Counted from the first letter of the stretch, positions 16,586 to 28,717 are shown. The stretch: 64,000 nt of DNA from Methylobacterium sp. DB0501 (GCF_011043735.1 NZ_JAAKGV010000002.1:62001-126000); one strand, 5' to 3'. Numbers and translations: made by a program. The notes: generated from the sequence alone by a model not told the origin.

Positions 16586-16711
16586 GTCCGAGATCTATAT
16601 TGTGTTATGAATTATGAAAATTCCAAGGAGGGGCCCGGGCCGGAGGCGGATTGGCAGCGGCGCCGCGAGCGGCTACCTGGGGCGCCGATCGCCACCCCGG
16701 AGGTTTGCCCG

Positions 16712-16981
16712 ATGACCGACACCCCGCCCGACCGCCTCAGCACCGACCCGCGCAGCCCCTTCCACGACGCCGCCCTGCTGGAGCGCGGCGTCGGCGTGCG
16801 GTTCAAGGGCGTCGAGAAGACCAACGTCGAGGAGTACTGCGTGAGCGAGGGCTGGGTGCGGCTCGCCGCCGGCAACGCCAAGGACCGCTTCGGCAACCCG
16901 ATGACCGTGAAGCTGAAGGGCGCGGTCGAGCCGTATTTCCGCACCCCGGAGACGGCGCCCGAGGCGCCTACGGCCGAGTAG
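16712..16981 (+). CDS. DUF3297 family protein
   Basis: This 89-residue protein reads MTDTPPDRLSTDPRSPFHDA, then RGVGVRFKGVEKTNVEEYCVSEG and KDRFGNPMTVKLKGAVEPYF. That is the recognisable core of the small alphaproteobacterial DUF3297 family, whose function is unknown. A GGAGG ribosome site precedes the ATG at normal spacing; an upstream frame reads through the AT-rich island and is not believed. Its 3' end overlaps the convergent VOC gene by 14 bp. Confidence 0.85.
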   Translation: MTDTPPDRLSTDPRSPFHDAALLERGVGVRFKGVEKTNVEEYCVSEGWVRLAAGNAKDRFGNPMTVKLKGAVEPYFRTPETAPEAPTAE

Positions 16982-17474
16982 CGGCGGCCCCGGGACCTGT
17001 CGCCCGGAGCGAGGCGAGGTCGAGGCGGCGGGTGACCATCTGCAGGCCGCCCGCCTCGTCCCGCGGCCACTCGGCCTCCGGCCGGTCCCAGTAGAGTTCC
17101 ACGCCGTTGCGGTCCGGGTCGTCGAGGTAGAGCGCCTCGCTGACGCCGTGGTCGCTCGCCCCGGTGAGCGGGATGCCGGCGGCGTCGAGGCGCGCCAGCG
17201 CGTCGGCGAGCGCCGCCCGCGTCGGGTAGAGGATCGCCACGTGATAGAGCCCGGTATGGCCGGGCGGGGGCGGGGTGCCGCCGGCGCTGTCCCAGGTGTT
17301 GAGCCCGATATGGTGGTGGTAGCCACCCGCCGACACGAACGCGGCCTGGGTGCCGTAGCGTTGCATCAGCGCGAAGCCGAGCACCCCGCAATAGAAGCCG
17401 AGCGCCCGGTCGAGGTCGGCCACCCGGAGGTGCACGTGCCCGATGCGGGTCTGCGGGTCGATCGGCGCAATCAT
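16968..17474 (-). CDS. VOC-family catechol 2,3-dioxygenase-like protein
   Basis: The 168-residue protein has the glyoxalase/bleomycin-resistance/dioxygenase fold. It opens with IGHVHLRVADLDRALGFYCG and contains GGYHHHIGLNTWDS (candidate metal His), GLYHVAILYPTRAALADAL and a GVELYWDRP strand with a ligand-type Glu. This layout matches catechol-2,3-dioxygenase-like VOC proteins, although the activity is not proven. A strong GAGGAG lies before the ATG. It is divergent from the LysR gene at 17604, its probable regulator. Confidence 0.85.
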   Translation of the reverse strand: MIAPIDPQTRIGHVHLRVADLDRALGFYCGVLGFALMQRYGTQAAFVSAGGYHHHIGLNTWDSAGGTPPPPGHTGLYHVAILYPTRAALADALARLDAAGIPLTGASDHGVSEALYLDDPDRNGVELYWDRPEAEWPRDEAGGLQMVTRRLDLASLRATGPGAAATRP

Positions 17475-17500
17475 GGTTAACTCCTCTTTGACGGCATCGT

Positions 17501-17528
17501 CTGCGTAGTCTGCCAATAGGCTGCGTAG
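17501..17528. promoter_or_regulatory. Direct-repeat candidate operator between VOC and LysR genes
   Basis: CTGCGTAG occurs at 17501-17508 and 17521-17528, exactly 20 bp apart (about two helical turns), in the 129-bp divergent promoter region. This spacing would put both copies on one face of the DNA, as for a regulator dimer. It is a candidate site for the adjacent LysR protein. Confidence 0.4.
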
Positions 17529-17603
17529 ATTGCACTCTTTGGTACTGTCCGGAAATCCGGCATTGAGTATTATCACTTCACACCCAGAGAGTGAGATCGA
17601 GTC

Positions 17604-18605
17604 GTGCCCGACCGGCTGACCGGAATGCAGATCTTCGTGCGCGTCGCCGCTACCGGCAGCCTGTCGGCTGCCGCGCGGGCGCTCGGCCTGTCCCAGAGCG
17701 GCGTGACCAAGCACGTCGCGGCCCTCGAGGACCGGCTCGGCGTCCGGCTCCTGCACCGCACCACCCGCCGCCTGACCCTGACAGAGGCCGGCCGGCGCTA
17801 CCTCGAGGCCTGCGAGCGCATCCTCGCCGAGATCGACGAGGCCGAGGCGGCGGCCGGGGCCGAGGCGGAGGAGCCCCGCGGCACCCTGCGGCTCAACGTG
17901 CCGGTCTCGTTCGGGGTGCTGCAGGTCGCTCCGGCGCTGGCGGAATTCGGCCGGGCCCATCCGGCGCTCACCGTCGAGCTCGGACTGAACGACCGGCCGG
18001 TCGACCTGATCGAGGAGGGTTGGGACCTGGCGCTCCGGATCGGCCATCTGCGGGATTCCAGCCTGGTCGCCCGGGCGCTGGCTCCGTGCCGGATGCGGGT
18101 CTGCGCCGCGCCGGCCTACCTCGCGGCGACGGGGCGGCCGCGTCGCCCGGAGGATCTGACCGGCCATAACTGCCTCGGCTACACGCTCGCCAGCAGCGAC
18201 GGCTGGCGCTTCGAGGGCGGTACGGTGACGGTGGCGGGATCGCTGCGGGCCTCGAACGGCGCCGCCCTGGTGGCGGCGGCCGCTGCCGGGCTCGGGGTGA
18301 TCTATCAGCCGACCTTCCTGGTCGCCGACGCCTTGCGCCGCGGCAGCCTGGTGGCGCTCGATCTCGGCGTCATCCCGTCGCTGCCGATCCACGCGGTGAT
18401 GCCGTCGCGTCGTCGCCCGCCGGCCAAGGTCCGGGCCCTGGTCGAGTTCGTGGCGGGTCGCTTCGCCGACCCGCCCTGGGACCGCGGCCTGCCGCCGGAG
18501 CTCGCGGCCGACGACACGCTGCCCGGGGCGCCGCCGGCCCGTTCCCGACGGGAGCCTCAGCGGGAATCCCGATCCGAGGCCCTGGAAACCGGGAGTCCGT
18601 GGTGA
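17604..18605 (+). CDS. LysR-family transcriptional regulator
   Basis: The 333-residue protein starts at GTG 17604. It has an N-terminal winged HTH ([20 protein letters not shown] then [20 protein letters not shown], residues 8-60). An effector-binding domain follows from about residue 90, of the CrgA/AaeR-like subgroup ([22 protein letters not shown]). The last 35 residues form a charged tail not needed for the fold. It is divergent from the VOC gene and its stop overlaps the start of the PAS-XRE gene, so the two regulators are probably co-expressed. Confidence 0.9.
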   Translation: MPDRLTGMQIFVRVAATGSLSAAARALGLSQSGVTKHVAALEDRLGVRLLHRTTRRLTLTEAGRRYLEACERILAEIDEAEAAAGAEAEEPRGTLRLNVPVSFGVLQVAPALAEFGRAHPALTVELGLNDRPVDLIEEGWDLALRIGHLRDSSLVARALAPCRMRVCAAPAYLAATGRPRRPEDLTGHNCLGYTLASSDGWRFEGGTVTVAGSLRASNGAALVAAAAAGLGVIYQPTFLVADALRRGSLVALDLGVIPSLPIHAVMPSRRRPPAKVRALVEFVAGRFADPPWDRGLPPELAADDTLPGAPPARSRREPQRESRSEALETGSPW

Positions 18606-19654
18606 ACCAGCACACGCCCTCGTTCGTCGAGGCCCCGTTCGGCGGGGACTTCCCGGACCGGGATTTCCTGCGCCTCGTCGAGGCTTACGGCCTGACCGGC
18701 AGCTGGACCTGGACCTTCGCCACCGACGAGCAGGTCTGGTCCCCGGGCTTATACCGGCTGCTCGGCTTCGCACCCGGCGCGGTGCGGGCGGATTACGGCC
18801 TGTTCCTGAGCCTGGTCCATCCCGAGGACCGGCCGCTCATCGAGGCCAACGCCCGGGTGATGCGGGACGGGATCTTCAACGACCACACGGTCCGGGTGAT
18901 CCGGCCGGACGGGTCGCTGCGGGTGCTGGCCAACCGCGGCACCGCCTACGTCACCCCGGAGGGCCGGCCGCGGGCGGTGGCCGGCGTGGCGCTGGACGTG
19001 ACCGACGCCGAGCGCCTGGCCATCCTGCACCGGGAGGAGCAGAGGCGCCGCCGGGCCCTGTTCGAGCAGGCTCAGGCCTGGACGCACGCGTCGCCCTGCG
19101 GCACCTCCTATCGCATCGCCTCGCGGGAACTCCTGAGCCTCACCGGCCTGTCGCAGCAGGATTTCCACGCCGACTGGACCCGGATCCTGGTGCCGGAGGA
19201 GCGCGCGCGCGTCCACGACCGGATCCAGACGCTGCTCGCCGCGGGCCGGGCCTTCGTGGTCGAGCAGCACCTGGCCCTCGCTGGCGGCGAGCGAGGCCTG
19301 TTCCGGGGCGTGTTCGTGCCGGTGCGAGGCGCCGACGGGCGGATCGAGACCTGGGCCAGCCTGAATTCCCGGGTCGACGGGATCCGGCCGGCGGCGACGG
19401 GCCTGGCGCGGTGCGGCCTGGAGCAGGCGGTGCAGGGCTCGCATATCCGCGCCGCCCGCGGCCTGCTCGACTGGTCGATGGCCCAGCTCGCCGCCGCCAG
19501 CGGCCTCTCGCTCTCGACCGTCCGGCGCCTGGAGGACGGGGGCGAGGGGCAATCGTCCCGCTCGCGCCACGCCGCGATCGCCGCCCTGCAGCAGGCCGGC
19601 ATCGGCTTCGTCTTCATCGACGGCAACACCCTGGCGGTCGCCAGGGTGCGGTGA
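18599..19654 (+). CDS. PAS domain protein with C-terminal XRE-type DNA-binding domain
   Basis: This 351-residue protein joins a PAS-3-type sensor domain (about 25-135; [42 protein letters not shown]), a second PAS-like region (about 160-255) and a helix-turn-helix segment at the end ([30 protein letters not shown], about 285-315). It has neither a kinase nor a GGDEF domain, so it is a one-component sensor-regulator. Two adjacent GTG codons (18599 and 18602) both overlap the LysR stop. The ligand is unknown. Start choice is uncertain by one codon. Confidence 0.75.
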   Translation: MVNQHTPSFVEAPFGGDFPDRDFLRLVEAYGLTGSWTWTFATDEQVWSPGLYRLLGFAPGAVRADYGLFLSLVHPEDRPLIEANARVMRDGIFNDHTVRVIRPDGSLRVLANRGTAYVTPEGRPRAVAGVALDVTDAERLAILHREEQRRRRALFEQAQAWTHASPCGTSYRIASRELLSLTGLSQQDFHADWTRILVPEERARVHDRIQTLLAAGRAFVVEQHLALAGGERGLFRGVFVPVRGADGRIETWASLNSRVDGIRPAATGLARCGLEQAVQGSHIRAARGLLDWSMAQLAAASGLSLSTVRRLEDGGEGQSSRSRHAAIAALQQAGIGFVFIDGNTLAVARVR

Positions 19655-19698
19655 CGAGAGCCCTTTCCGGTCGGCACGCCGGTTGCCATATCGGGGTC

Positions 19699-22521
<2,823 letters not shown>

Positions 22522-22668
22522 GGCGGCGGCCCGGACCGGCGCGGCGGACAGTCCCGTGCCGGTCGCACCCGCGCGCGGCGCCGGCCTCATCGTCCGGCCG
22601 GCCCGCGATATGCTGGTCTATCGCACCCGTTGCTACCGCCCCGCGCCGCTTTCTCGAAGCCGCTTGCG

Positions 22669-22683
22669 GAACACTTGCGGAAC
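22669..22683 (+). promoter_or_regulatory. SOS box (LexA operator) upstream of lexA
   Basis: GAAC (22669-22672), seven bases, GAAC (22680-22683) is the alphaproteobacterial LexA site GAAC-N7-GAAC. It lies 59 bp before the lexA start, as expected for autoregulation. Confidence 0.85.
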
Positions 22684-22741
22684 GCTTACCATGTTCGCGA
22701 TTTGTTTCCGGAGCGCGCCAGCGCGGGGATGAGAGTGTCAC

Positions 22742-23485
22742 ATGCTCACGCGTAAGCAGTTGGACCTGCTCCGCTACATTCAGCAGAGAATGCGCGAGAC
22801 GGGCGTCCCCCCGTCCTTCGACGAAATGAAGGATGCCCTCGACCTCAAGTCGAAATCGGGCATCCACCGCCTGATCACGGCGCTCGAGGAGCGCGGCTTC
22901 CTGCGACGCCTGCCGAACCGCGCCCGGGCGATCGAGGTGATCCGCCTGCCCGACGCGGTGACGGGACCGGCGCCGGCCGCGACCGGGTCCGGCGCCGAGG
23001 TGGTGCGGTTCAATCCCAGCGTGGTCGAGGGCGGGCGCGCCCACGAGCCGAAGCGGCCCGCCGGCATCCCGGCGATGGCGACGGCGCCGGACGAGAACGG
23101 CCAGTCGGTCAGCGTGCCGGTGATGGGCCGGATCGCTGCCGGTACGCCGATCTCGGCGATCCAGAGCCAGAGCCGCACGGTGGCGATGTCGCCGGACTTC
23201 CTCGCCAGCGGCGAGCACTACGCCCTGGAGGTGCGCGGCGACTCGATGATCGAGGCCGGCATCCTCGACGGCGACCTCGTGGTGATCCGCCGCCAGGAGA
23301 CCGCCAATACCGGCGACATCATCGTGGCGCTGATCGACGACGAGGAGGCGACCCTCAAGCGCCTGCGCCGCCGCGGCTCGTCGATCGCCCTGGAGGCCGC
23401 CAACCCGGCCTACGAGACCCGCGTGCTCGGGCCGGACCGGGTGCGGATCCAGGGCCGGCTGGTGAGCCTGGTCCGGAAGTACTAA
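22742..23485 (+). CDS. lexA: SOS repressor LexA
   Basis: LexA represses DNA-repair genes and cleaves itself when RecA is activated. The 247-residue protein begins [20 protein letters not shown] and has the winged HTH (residues 1-65), a long linker (70-125) and the S24 peptidase domain. The cleavage bond is Ala133-Gly134 (IAAGTP), the nucleophile Ser168 (GDSM), and the general base Lys206 (ATLKRL). The length is slightly above E. coli LexA because of the linker, normal for alphaproteobacteria. An SOS box in its promoter shows autoregulation. Confidence 0.97.
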   Translation: MLTRKQLDLLRYIQQRMRETGVPPSFDEMKDALDLKSKSGIHRLITALEERGFLRRLPNRARAIEVIRLPDAVTGPAPAATGSGAEVVRFNPSVVEGGRAHEPKRPAGIPAMATAPDENGQSVSVPVMGRIAAGTPISAIQSQSRTVAMSPDFLASGEHYALEVRGDSMIEAGILDGDLVVIRRQETANTGDIIVALIDDEEATLKRLRRRGSSIALEAANPAYETRVLGPDRVRIQGRLVSLVRKY

Positions 23486-23506
23486 CGGGCATTGAGTCGC
23501 GCGGGT

Positions 23507-23536
23507 GAACCCTCCCCCCTCTGCGGGGGAGGGTTC
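23507..23536. terminator. Bidirectional terminator between lexA and the NCS2 permease
   Basis: GAACCCTCCCCC (23507-23518) and GGGGGAGGGTTC (23525-23536) form a 12-bp stem with a 6-nt loop, between the convergent lexA and permease genes. No U-run follows on either strand. Confidence 0.6.
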
Positions 23537-23552
23537 GGGGCGGCAGCGCTCG

Positions 23553-24893
23553 TCAATGCGCGCTGCCCGTCGCCACGAACTTGAACAGGAACACCGCCGC
23601 GATCACCCACACCACCGGCTTCACCTCCCGGAATCGCCCGGTGAGCAGCTTGATGACCGCGTAGGTGATGAAGCCGAAGGCGACGCCGTTGGCGATCGAG
23701 TAGGTGAAGGGCATCAGGAGCGCGGTCACGCAGGCCGGCAGCACCTCGGTCAGGTCGTCCCAGTCGAGATCGACCAGCTCGTGCAGCATCAGGCAGGCGA
23801 CGTAGAACAGGGCCGGGGCCGTGGCATAGGCCGGGACCGAGCCGGCAAGCGGCGCGAAGAACAGGCAGGCCAGGAACAGCACGGCCACCGTCGCGGCGGT
23901 GAGCCCGGTGCGGCCGCCCTCCTCGACGCCGGACGCGCTCTCCAGATACGCCGTGGTGCTCGACGTGCCGAGCAGCGAGCCGATGAAGATCGACGAGGAA
24001 TCCGCCATCAGCGCCCTGTCGAGGCGCTCCATCTTGCCTTCCGTGAGCAGCCCCGCCCGGTTGGCGACGCCCATCAGCGTGCCGGTGGCGTCGAACAATT
24101 CGACCAGGAAGAACACCAGGATCACGTTGAGGAGGCCCCCCGACAGGGCGCCCTTGATGTCGAGCGCGAACAGGGTCGGGGCGATCGAGGGCGGCAGCGA
24201 GGCCACGCCCTGGAAGGTGTTGTCGGCGACGATGAAGCTGAGGGCCGTGACGGTGAGGATGCCGGCCAGGAGCGCGCCGCGCACCTTGCGCACCGAGAGC
24301 ACCGCGACGATCAGGAAGCCCAGCGCCGCCAGCACCGTGCTCGGCTTGTGCAGGTCGCCGAGGGTGACGAAGGTCGCCGGGCTCGCCGCCACCACGCCGG
24401 CGCTCTTCAAGGCGATGATCGCGAGGAAGAGCCCGATGCCGACCGTGATGGCGATGCGCATCGATCGGGGAATGCCGTCGACGATGATCCGCCGCAGGCC
24501 CGTCAGCGTGACGACCATGAAGCACAGGCCGGAGATGAACACCGCGCCCAGCGCCGCCTGCCAGGTGTAGCCCATCTGGAGCACCACCACGTAGGCGAAG
24601 TAGGCATTGAGCCCCATGCCGGGCGCCAGCGCGATCGGGTAGTTGGCGTAGAACGCCATCACCAGCGAGCCGATCGCCGCGACGAGGCAGGTCGCGACGA
24701 AGACCGCGCCCTTCGGCATCCCGGCATCGCCGAGGATGTTGGGGTTGACGAAGACGATGTAGGCCATCGTCAGGAAGGTGGTCAGCCCGGCGAGCAATTC
24801 CGTGCGAACGTTGGTGCCGTGGGCCGAGAGCGCGAAGGTGCGCTCCAGGAAACCGTTCGGCCTGGTCAGGTCGTCGTCGCGCTTCAGGTCCAT
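23553..24893 (-). CDS. NCS2-family purine permease (AzgA/PbuG-like)
   Basis: This is a 446-residue inner-membrane transporter with about 12-14 hydrophobic segments. Hallmarks of the AzgA/PbuG branch are GLTTFLTMAYIVFVNPNIL near residue 36, APGMGLNAYFAY near 90, FFLVELFDATGTLMGV near 255-270 and GTSSTTAYLESASGVEEGGRTGL near 305-325. This branch imports guanine, hypoxanthine and adenine. Its start overlaps the preceding dehydrogenase gene by 10 bp, so uptake and oxidation of purines are in one operon. The exact nucleobase is inferred. Confidence 0.9.
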   Translation of the reverse strand: MDLKRDDDLTRPNGFLERTFALSAHGTNVRTELLAGLTTFLTMAYIVFVNPNILGDAGMPKGAVFVATCLVAAIGSLVMAFYANYPIALAPGMGLNAYFAYVVVLQMGYTWQAALGAVFISGLCFMVVTLTGLRRIIVDGIPRSMRIAITVGIGLFLAIIALKSAGVVAASPATFVTLGDLHKPSTVLAALGFLIVAVLSVRKVRGALLAGILTVTALSFIVADNTFQGVASLPPSIAPTLFALDIKGALSGGLLNVILVFFLVELFDATGTLMGVANRAGLLTEGKMERLDRALMADSSSIFIGSLLGTSSTTAYLESASGVEEGGRTGLTAATVAVLFLACLFFAPLAGSVPAYATAPALFYVACLMLHELVDLDWDDLTEVLPACVTALLMPFTYSIANGVAFGFITYAVIKLLTGRFREVKPVVWVIAAVFLFKFVATGSAH

Positions 24894-27655
24894 CGCTCGT
24901 CCTCGCCCCTTTCGAGTGCGTCGTTGATCTGTCGGTAGATCCGGTCGGGCGCGAAGGGCGTCGCGGTCAGCCGCGCGCCGGTCGCGTCCCGGATGGCGTT
25001 GCCCAGGGCCGCCGCGACCGGGTTGAACGGGCTCTCGCTCATCGACTTGGCGCCGAGCGGCCCGACCGCGTCATGGGTGGCGGCGAAGATCACCTCGGTG
25101 CGGGGCAGGTCGGCGATGGCCGGGATGTGGTAGGTGCGGAAGGACGGGGTCGCGACCCGGCCTTCGGCGTCGATCCGAAGATCCTCATAGAGCGCCGCGC
25201 CGAGCGCCTGAGCGACGCCGCCCTCGATCTGGCCGCGGCACTGGACCGGGTTCATGACCCGGCCGGCATCGGCGGCGTGGATGCTGCGCAGGATCCGCAC
25301 CTCGCCGGTCTCCGGCCGCACTGCGATCTGGAAGCCCTGGACGTTGAACGCCACCGAGCGCGGGCTGCCGTCGGCCCGGCCGGTCGCCTCCGCCGGCCCG
25401 AGATCGGCGAGCGGCACCCGGCGGTCGCCCGCCGCCACGGCGTCGCCGTCGAGCCGGCAGGCGGCGGGGTCGATCCCGAGCCGGGTGGCGGCGCGCCGCT
25501 TCAGCATCGCGGCCAGGCCGTCCGCAGCGCGGAAGGTGGCCTGGCCCGCCACCACGATGCCGGTGCTGCCATAGGCGCCGGTATCGTGCGGCACCGCGTC
25601 GGTGTCGCCCTGGCGCAGGACGATCCGGTCCGGCGTGGTGCCCAGGGCCTCCGCGGCGATCTGGCCGTGCACCGTCGAGGTCCCGTTGCCGAACTCCACC
25701 GTGCCGACATTCAAGGTGAAGCGGCCATCCTCCCGAAGCGCGATCCGGGCCTCGGCGAAGTGGCCGCGCGGCGGGATGGTGTCGATCATGGACAACGCCA
25801 TGCCGGAGCCGGTGCGCCAGCCCGGCGGGCTCGGGGGAGGGGGCTCGGCCAGGGCCGCCGCGACCGCGTCGAGGCACTGGTCGAGGCCGTAGCTGCCGTA
25901 CTGGACGTCGTGCGGCTCCAGGCTCGTCGAGACCATCGGGTCGCCGGGCCGCACCACGTTGCGCCGCCGCACCTCGACCGGATCGAGGTTCAGCGCGCGG
26001 GCGAGGTCGTCCATGGCGGATTCGACCGCGAAGATGGTCTGGCTCAGGCCGTAACCGCGAAACGCCCCCGCCGGCAGGGTGTGGGTGTGGACGGCGTAGC
26101 CGTCGACCCGCTTGTTCGGGCAGCGATAGACCGCGATCACCTCGTTGCAGCCGTGATGCAGCACGCCGCCGGCATGGTTGCCGTAGGCACCGGTATTCGA
26201 CACCACGTCGAGCGCGATCGCCGTCAGGGTGCCGTCGGCGCGGGCGCCGAGGCGCACCCGCACCCGCATCGGGTGGCGGGTGGTGGCGGCGGTGAACTGC
26301 TCGGTGCGGGTCAGCTCCCAGCGCACCGGCCGGCCGGTGGCCAGCACCGCGAGCGCCACCAGGTCCTCGGTCAGCATCTCCTGCTTGCCGCCGAAGCCGC
26401 CGCCGACCCGGCCGCACTCGACCCTGACCTGCTCGCGCGGGAGATCGAACAGCGCGCAAAGGGCGTCGCGGGTGAGGAACGGCACCTGGGTGCTGGAGCG
26501 GATGACGAGCCGCCCCTCCGGATCGCGCCAGCCGATCGCCGCATGGGTCTCCAGATGCGCATGCTGGATGCGCTGCGAGCGGTAGGTGCCCTCGATCACC
26601 ACGTCGGCGGCGGCGAGGCCCGCCGCGACGTCGCCGATCGCCCCATGCGCCTCGGCGGCGAGGTTGGGATGGGGGTGACGCGGCGGCGCGTCCTCGCCGG
26701 TCGGCCGCGCGCCGTGGACCCAGGGGGCGTCGGGGTCGAGGGCGTGCTCGGGGTCGAGGCAGGCCGGCAGCACCTCGTACTCCACCGCCAGGGCCCGGCA
26801 GCCGGCCTCCGCCGCCGCCTCGCTCTCGGCGACCACCGCGGCGACGCGCTGGCCGACGAAGCGCAGGACCGGGTCGAGCACCCGGGTGTCGGCGGCATCG
26901 TCGGCCGGGTTCTCGTGCCGGCCGGTGGAGAAGAGACGGTCCGGCGCGTCCGCATGGGTGAGCACCCGCACCACCCCGGGCAGCGCCAGGGCCGCCGTCG
27001 CATCGATGCGCCGTACGCGAGCGTGAGGGTGGGGCGAGCGCAGCACCTTCAGGTGCAGGGTGCCGGGCCGGGCGAGATCGAGGGTGTAGCGCGCCCGGCC
27101 GCTGACCAGGGCGGCGCTGGCCGGGGCCGGCGGGCTGTGCGCGCAGGCCGGCGCGACCGGACCGTCGCGACGTGCGATCCCGTCCGGGATCGCCGCGATC
27201 GCGTCGGCGATGCCTGCGATCGCGTCGGCGATCGCCCGGTAGCCGGTGCAGCGGCAGAGATTGCCCTTGAGCGAGGCCGGCAGGTCGCGGGCCTGGCCCT
27301 GATCCAGGGCGGCGGCGGTCATCACCATGCCGGGGGTGCAGAAGCCGCATTGGAAGCCCTGCACCGCGACAAAGGCCTCCTGCACCGGATGCAGGCGCTC
27401 CGGCACGCCGTCCCCCGGCGCGCAGGGGCCGGCCAGGCCCTCGACGGTGGTGATGCTCCGCTCCGCGGCTCGGAAGGCCGGCACCAGGCAGGAATGCAGC
27501 GGCTCGCCGTCGAGATGGATCGTGCAGGCGCCGCAATCGCCGGCGTCGCAGCCCTTCTTGACGCCGAACCAGCCGAGCTCCCGCAGCAGGGTGCGCAGGC
27601 ACTGGCCCGGGCGGGGCGCGACCTCGTGGTCGTGCCCGTTGACGGTGAGCCTCAT
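24884..27655 (-). CDS. Fused 2Fe-2S/molybdopterin subunit of a xanthine-dehydrogenase-family enzyme
   Basis: This 923-residue protein joins two normally separate subunits. Residues 1-140 hold two 2Fe-2S clusters, with Cys 36/41/44/56 and Cys 103/106/134/136. A short Ala/Ile/Asp repeat linker (141-165) leads to the molybdopterin domain (about 180-910), with VGGGFGGKQE, AFRGYG and a likely catalytic Glu874 (GAKSMSES). The overall order is that of Desulfovibrio aldehyde oxidoreductase (Mop). It overlaps the upstream FAD subunit by 4 bp and the downstream purine permease by 10 bp. That context suggests xanthine or hypoxanthine oxidation, but aldehyde or other heterocycle substrates cannot be excluded. 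Confidence 0.88.
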   Translation of the reverse strand: MRLTVNGHDHEVAPRPGQCLRTLLRELGWFGVKKGCDAGDCGACTIHLDGEPLHSCLVPAFRAAERSITTVEGLAGPCAPGDGVPERLHPVQEAFVAVQGFQCGFCTPGMVMTAAALDQGQARDLPASLKGNLCRCTGYRAIADAIAGIADAIAAIPDGIARRDGPVAPACAHSPPAPASAALVSGRARYTLDLARPGTLHLKVLRSPHPHARVRRIDATAALALPGVVRVLTHADAPDRLFSTGRHENPADDAADTRVLDPVLRFVGQRVAAVVAESEAAAEAGCRALAVEYEVLPACLDPEHALDPDAPWVHGARPTGEDAPPRHPHPNLAAEAHGAIGDVAAGLAAADVVIEGTYRSQRIQHAHLETHAAIGWRDPEGRLVIRSSTQVPFLTRDALCALFDLPREQVRVECGRVGGGFGGKQEMLTEDLVALAVLATGRPVRWELTRTEQFTAATTRHPMRVRVRLGARADGTLTAIALDVVSNTGAYGNHAGGVLHHGCNEVIAVYRCPNKRVDGYAVHTHTLPAGAFRGYGLSQTIFAVESAMDDLARALNLDPVEVRRRNVVRPGDPMVSTSLEPHDVQYGSYGLDQCLDAVAAALAEPPPPSPPGWRTGSGMALSMIDTIPPRGHFAEARIALREDGRFTLNVGTVEFGNGTSTVHGQIAAEALGTTPDRIVLRQGDTDAVPHDTGAYGSTGIVVAGQATFRAADGLAAMLKRRAATRLGIDPAACRLDGDAVAAGDRRVPLADLGPAEATGRADGSPRSVAFNVQGFQIAVRPETGEVRILRSIHAADAGRVMNPVQCRGQIEGGVAQALGAALYEDLRIDAEGRVATPSFRTYHIPAIADLPRTEVIFAATHDAVGPLGAKSMSESPFNPVAAALGNAIRDATGARLTATPFAPDRIYRQINDALERGEDERWT

Positions 27656-28476
27656 GCGCCGCCTCCCGCGATCTCGGCCCGGGCCTCCTCGGCGAGCAGC
27701 CCGGTGACGTGGCGGCGCCAGTCCGGCGCGCCGTGGACGTCGTCGTACCAGAGCCCGTCCGGGATCGCGGCGGCGAGCGCCGCCGCCAGCGCGCCGGCTT
27801 CCGGAACGCGCGCGAGGTCGATCCGCACCGGGCGCCGGGTCGCGGCGGTCACCGTGAGGGCGAAGGCGCCCGACGCGTCCAGCGTCGCGATGACGAGGGC
27901 GCCGGAGCGGCCGTTGGGGCTCAACGAAAGGCGCCGGAAGGCGGTGCGCCGCCGGAGTGCGGCCGCCGGCAGGACGATCTCGCGCAGGATCTCGCCCGGC
28001 GCGAGCGCCGTCGCTTGCGGCCCCAGCACCAGGTCGCGGACGGGCAGGCACCGCTCGCCGCCGTCGGGCGTCCAGATCAGGGCGGTCCCGTCGAGGGCGA
28101 CCGCGAGCGCGGTCATCGGCCCGGCCGGCAGCGCCAGGCACAGGTTGCCGCCGACCGTCGCGGCGTTCCAGACCTTGAACGAACCGAGCAGCGCCCGGCA
28201 GCACTGGCCGACCAGGGGCGCGGCCGCGGCGGCGTCCGGCAGCGCGAGCCGGTCGAGGGCCGCGATGGTGCAGGTCGCGGCGATGCGCAGCCCCTGCTCC
28301 GTCACCGCGTGCGGATCCCAGCCGAGGGAGGGCAGGTCGATCAGCCGGCCGATCCCCGCCTGCGGCTCGGAGAACAGCCAGGTCCCGCCGGCGAGCCAGG
28401 CGTCGCCCGGGCGCCAGGCCGGCAGGGCGGCCCTGGAGCCGGGCGTCGCCACCTCCGTGATGCTGCTGAGATCCAT
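27652..28476 (-). CDS. FAD-binding subunit of the molybdopterin dehydrogenase
   Basis: The 274-residue protein is the flavin subunit that passes electrons from the 2Fe-2S clusters onward. It contains a GDAWLAGGTWLF flavin-binding turn near residue 25-37 and a VWNAATVGGNLCLALPAGPM motif near 127 matching the TIGGN motif of this family (TVGGN here). I use ATG 28476, preceded by GGGGAGG, giving MDLSSITEV; an upstream ATG adds 24 unrelated Gly/Ala residues. Its stop overlaps the fused-subunit start (ATGA). Confidence 0.88.
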   Translation of the reverse strand: MDLSSITEVATPGSRAALPAWRPGDAWLAGGTWLFSEPQAGIGRLIDLPSLGWDPHAVTEQGLRIAATCTIAALDRLALPDAAAAAPLVGQCCRALLGSFKVWNAATVGGNLCLALPAGPMTALAVALDGTALIWTPDGGERCLPVRDLVLGPQATALAPGEILREIVLPAAALRRRTAFRRLSLSPNGRSGALVIATLDASGAFALTVTAATRRPVRIDLARVPEAGALAAALAAAIPDGLWYDDVHGAPDWRRHVTGLLAEEARAEIAGGGA

Positions 28477-28645
28477 GAGCCTCCCCGCGAGCCCCGCGCC
28501 TGCGCCCCCGGCGGGGCGCAGGTTACCCGAAGGCAAGATCGCGTCCAACGCGGCCCGGCTGCGGAGCCTTGCGACGCCGGGGCGGGGCGCGGCGGCGGCG
28601 GTGAGCCGACGAAGCGAATTCGAGCGGTCACATTAACTATTTATT

Positions 28646-28660
28646 GTCAATTTGATTGAC
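28646..28660. promoter_or_regulatory. Palindrome in the promoter region of the PvcA-like gene
   Basis: GTCAAT (28646-28651) and ATTGAC (28655-28660) flank a TTG spacer. It lies in an AT-rich patch (28630-28680) between the leftward purine operon and the rightward PvcA-like gene. A candidate dimer operator. Confidence 0.4.
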
Positions 28661-28717
28661 TTTAGCAAGTCGTTAACCCACTTATCGCGCATTCCGGACG
28701 ATGAACAGGTCGCCGTC

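Noticed and set aside
25073..28636. Long plus-strand frame over the purine dehydrogenase operon
   Set aside because: Composition is His/Asp/Arg/Gly-rich noise antisense to genes with intact cofactor motifs.
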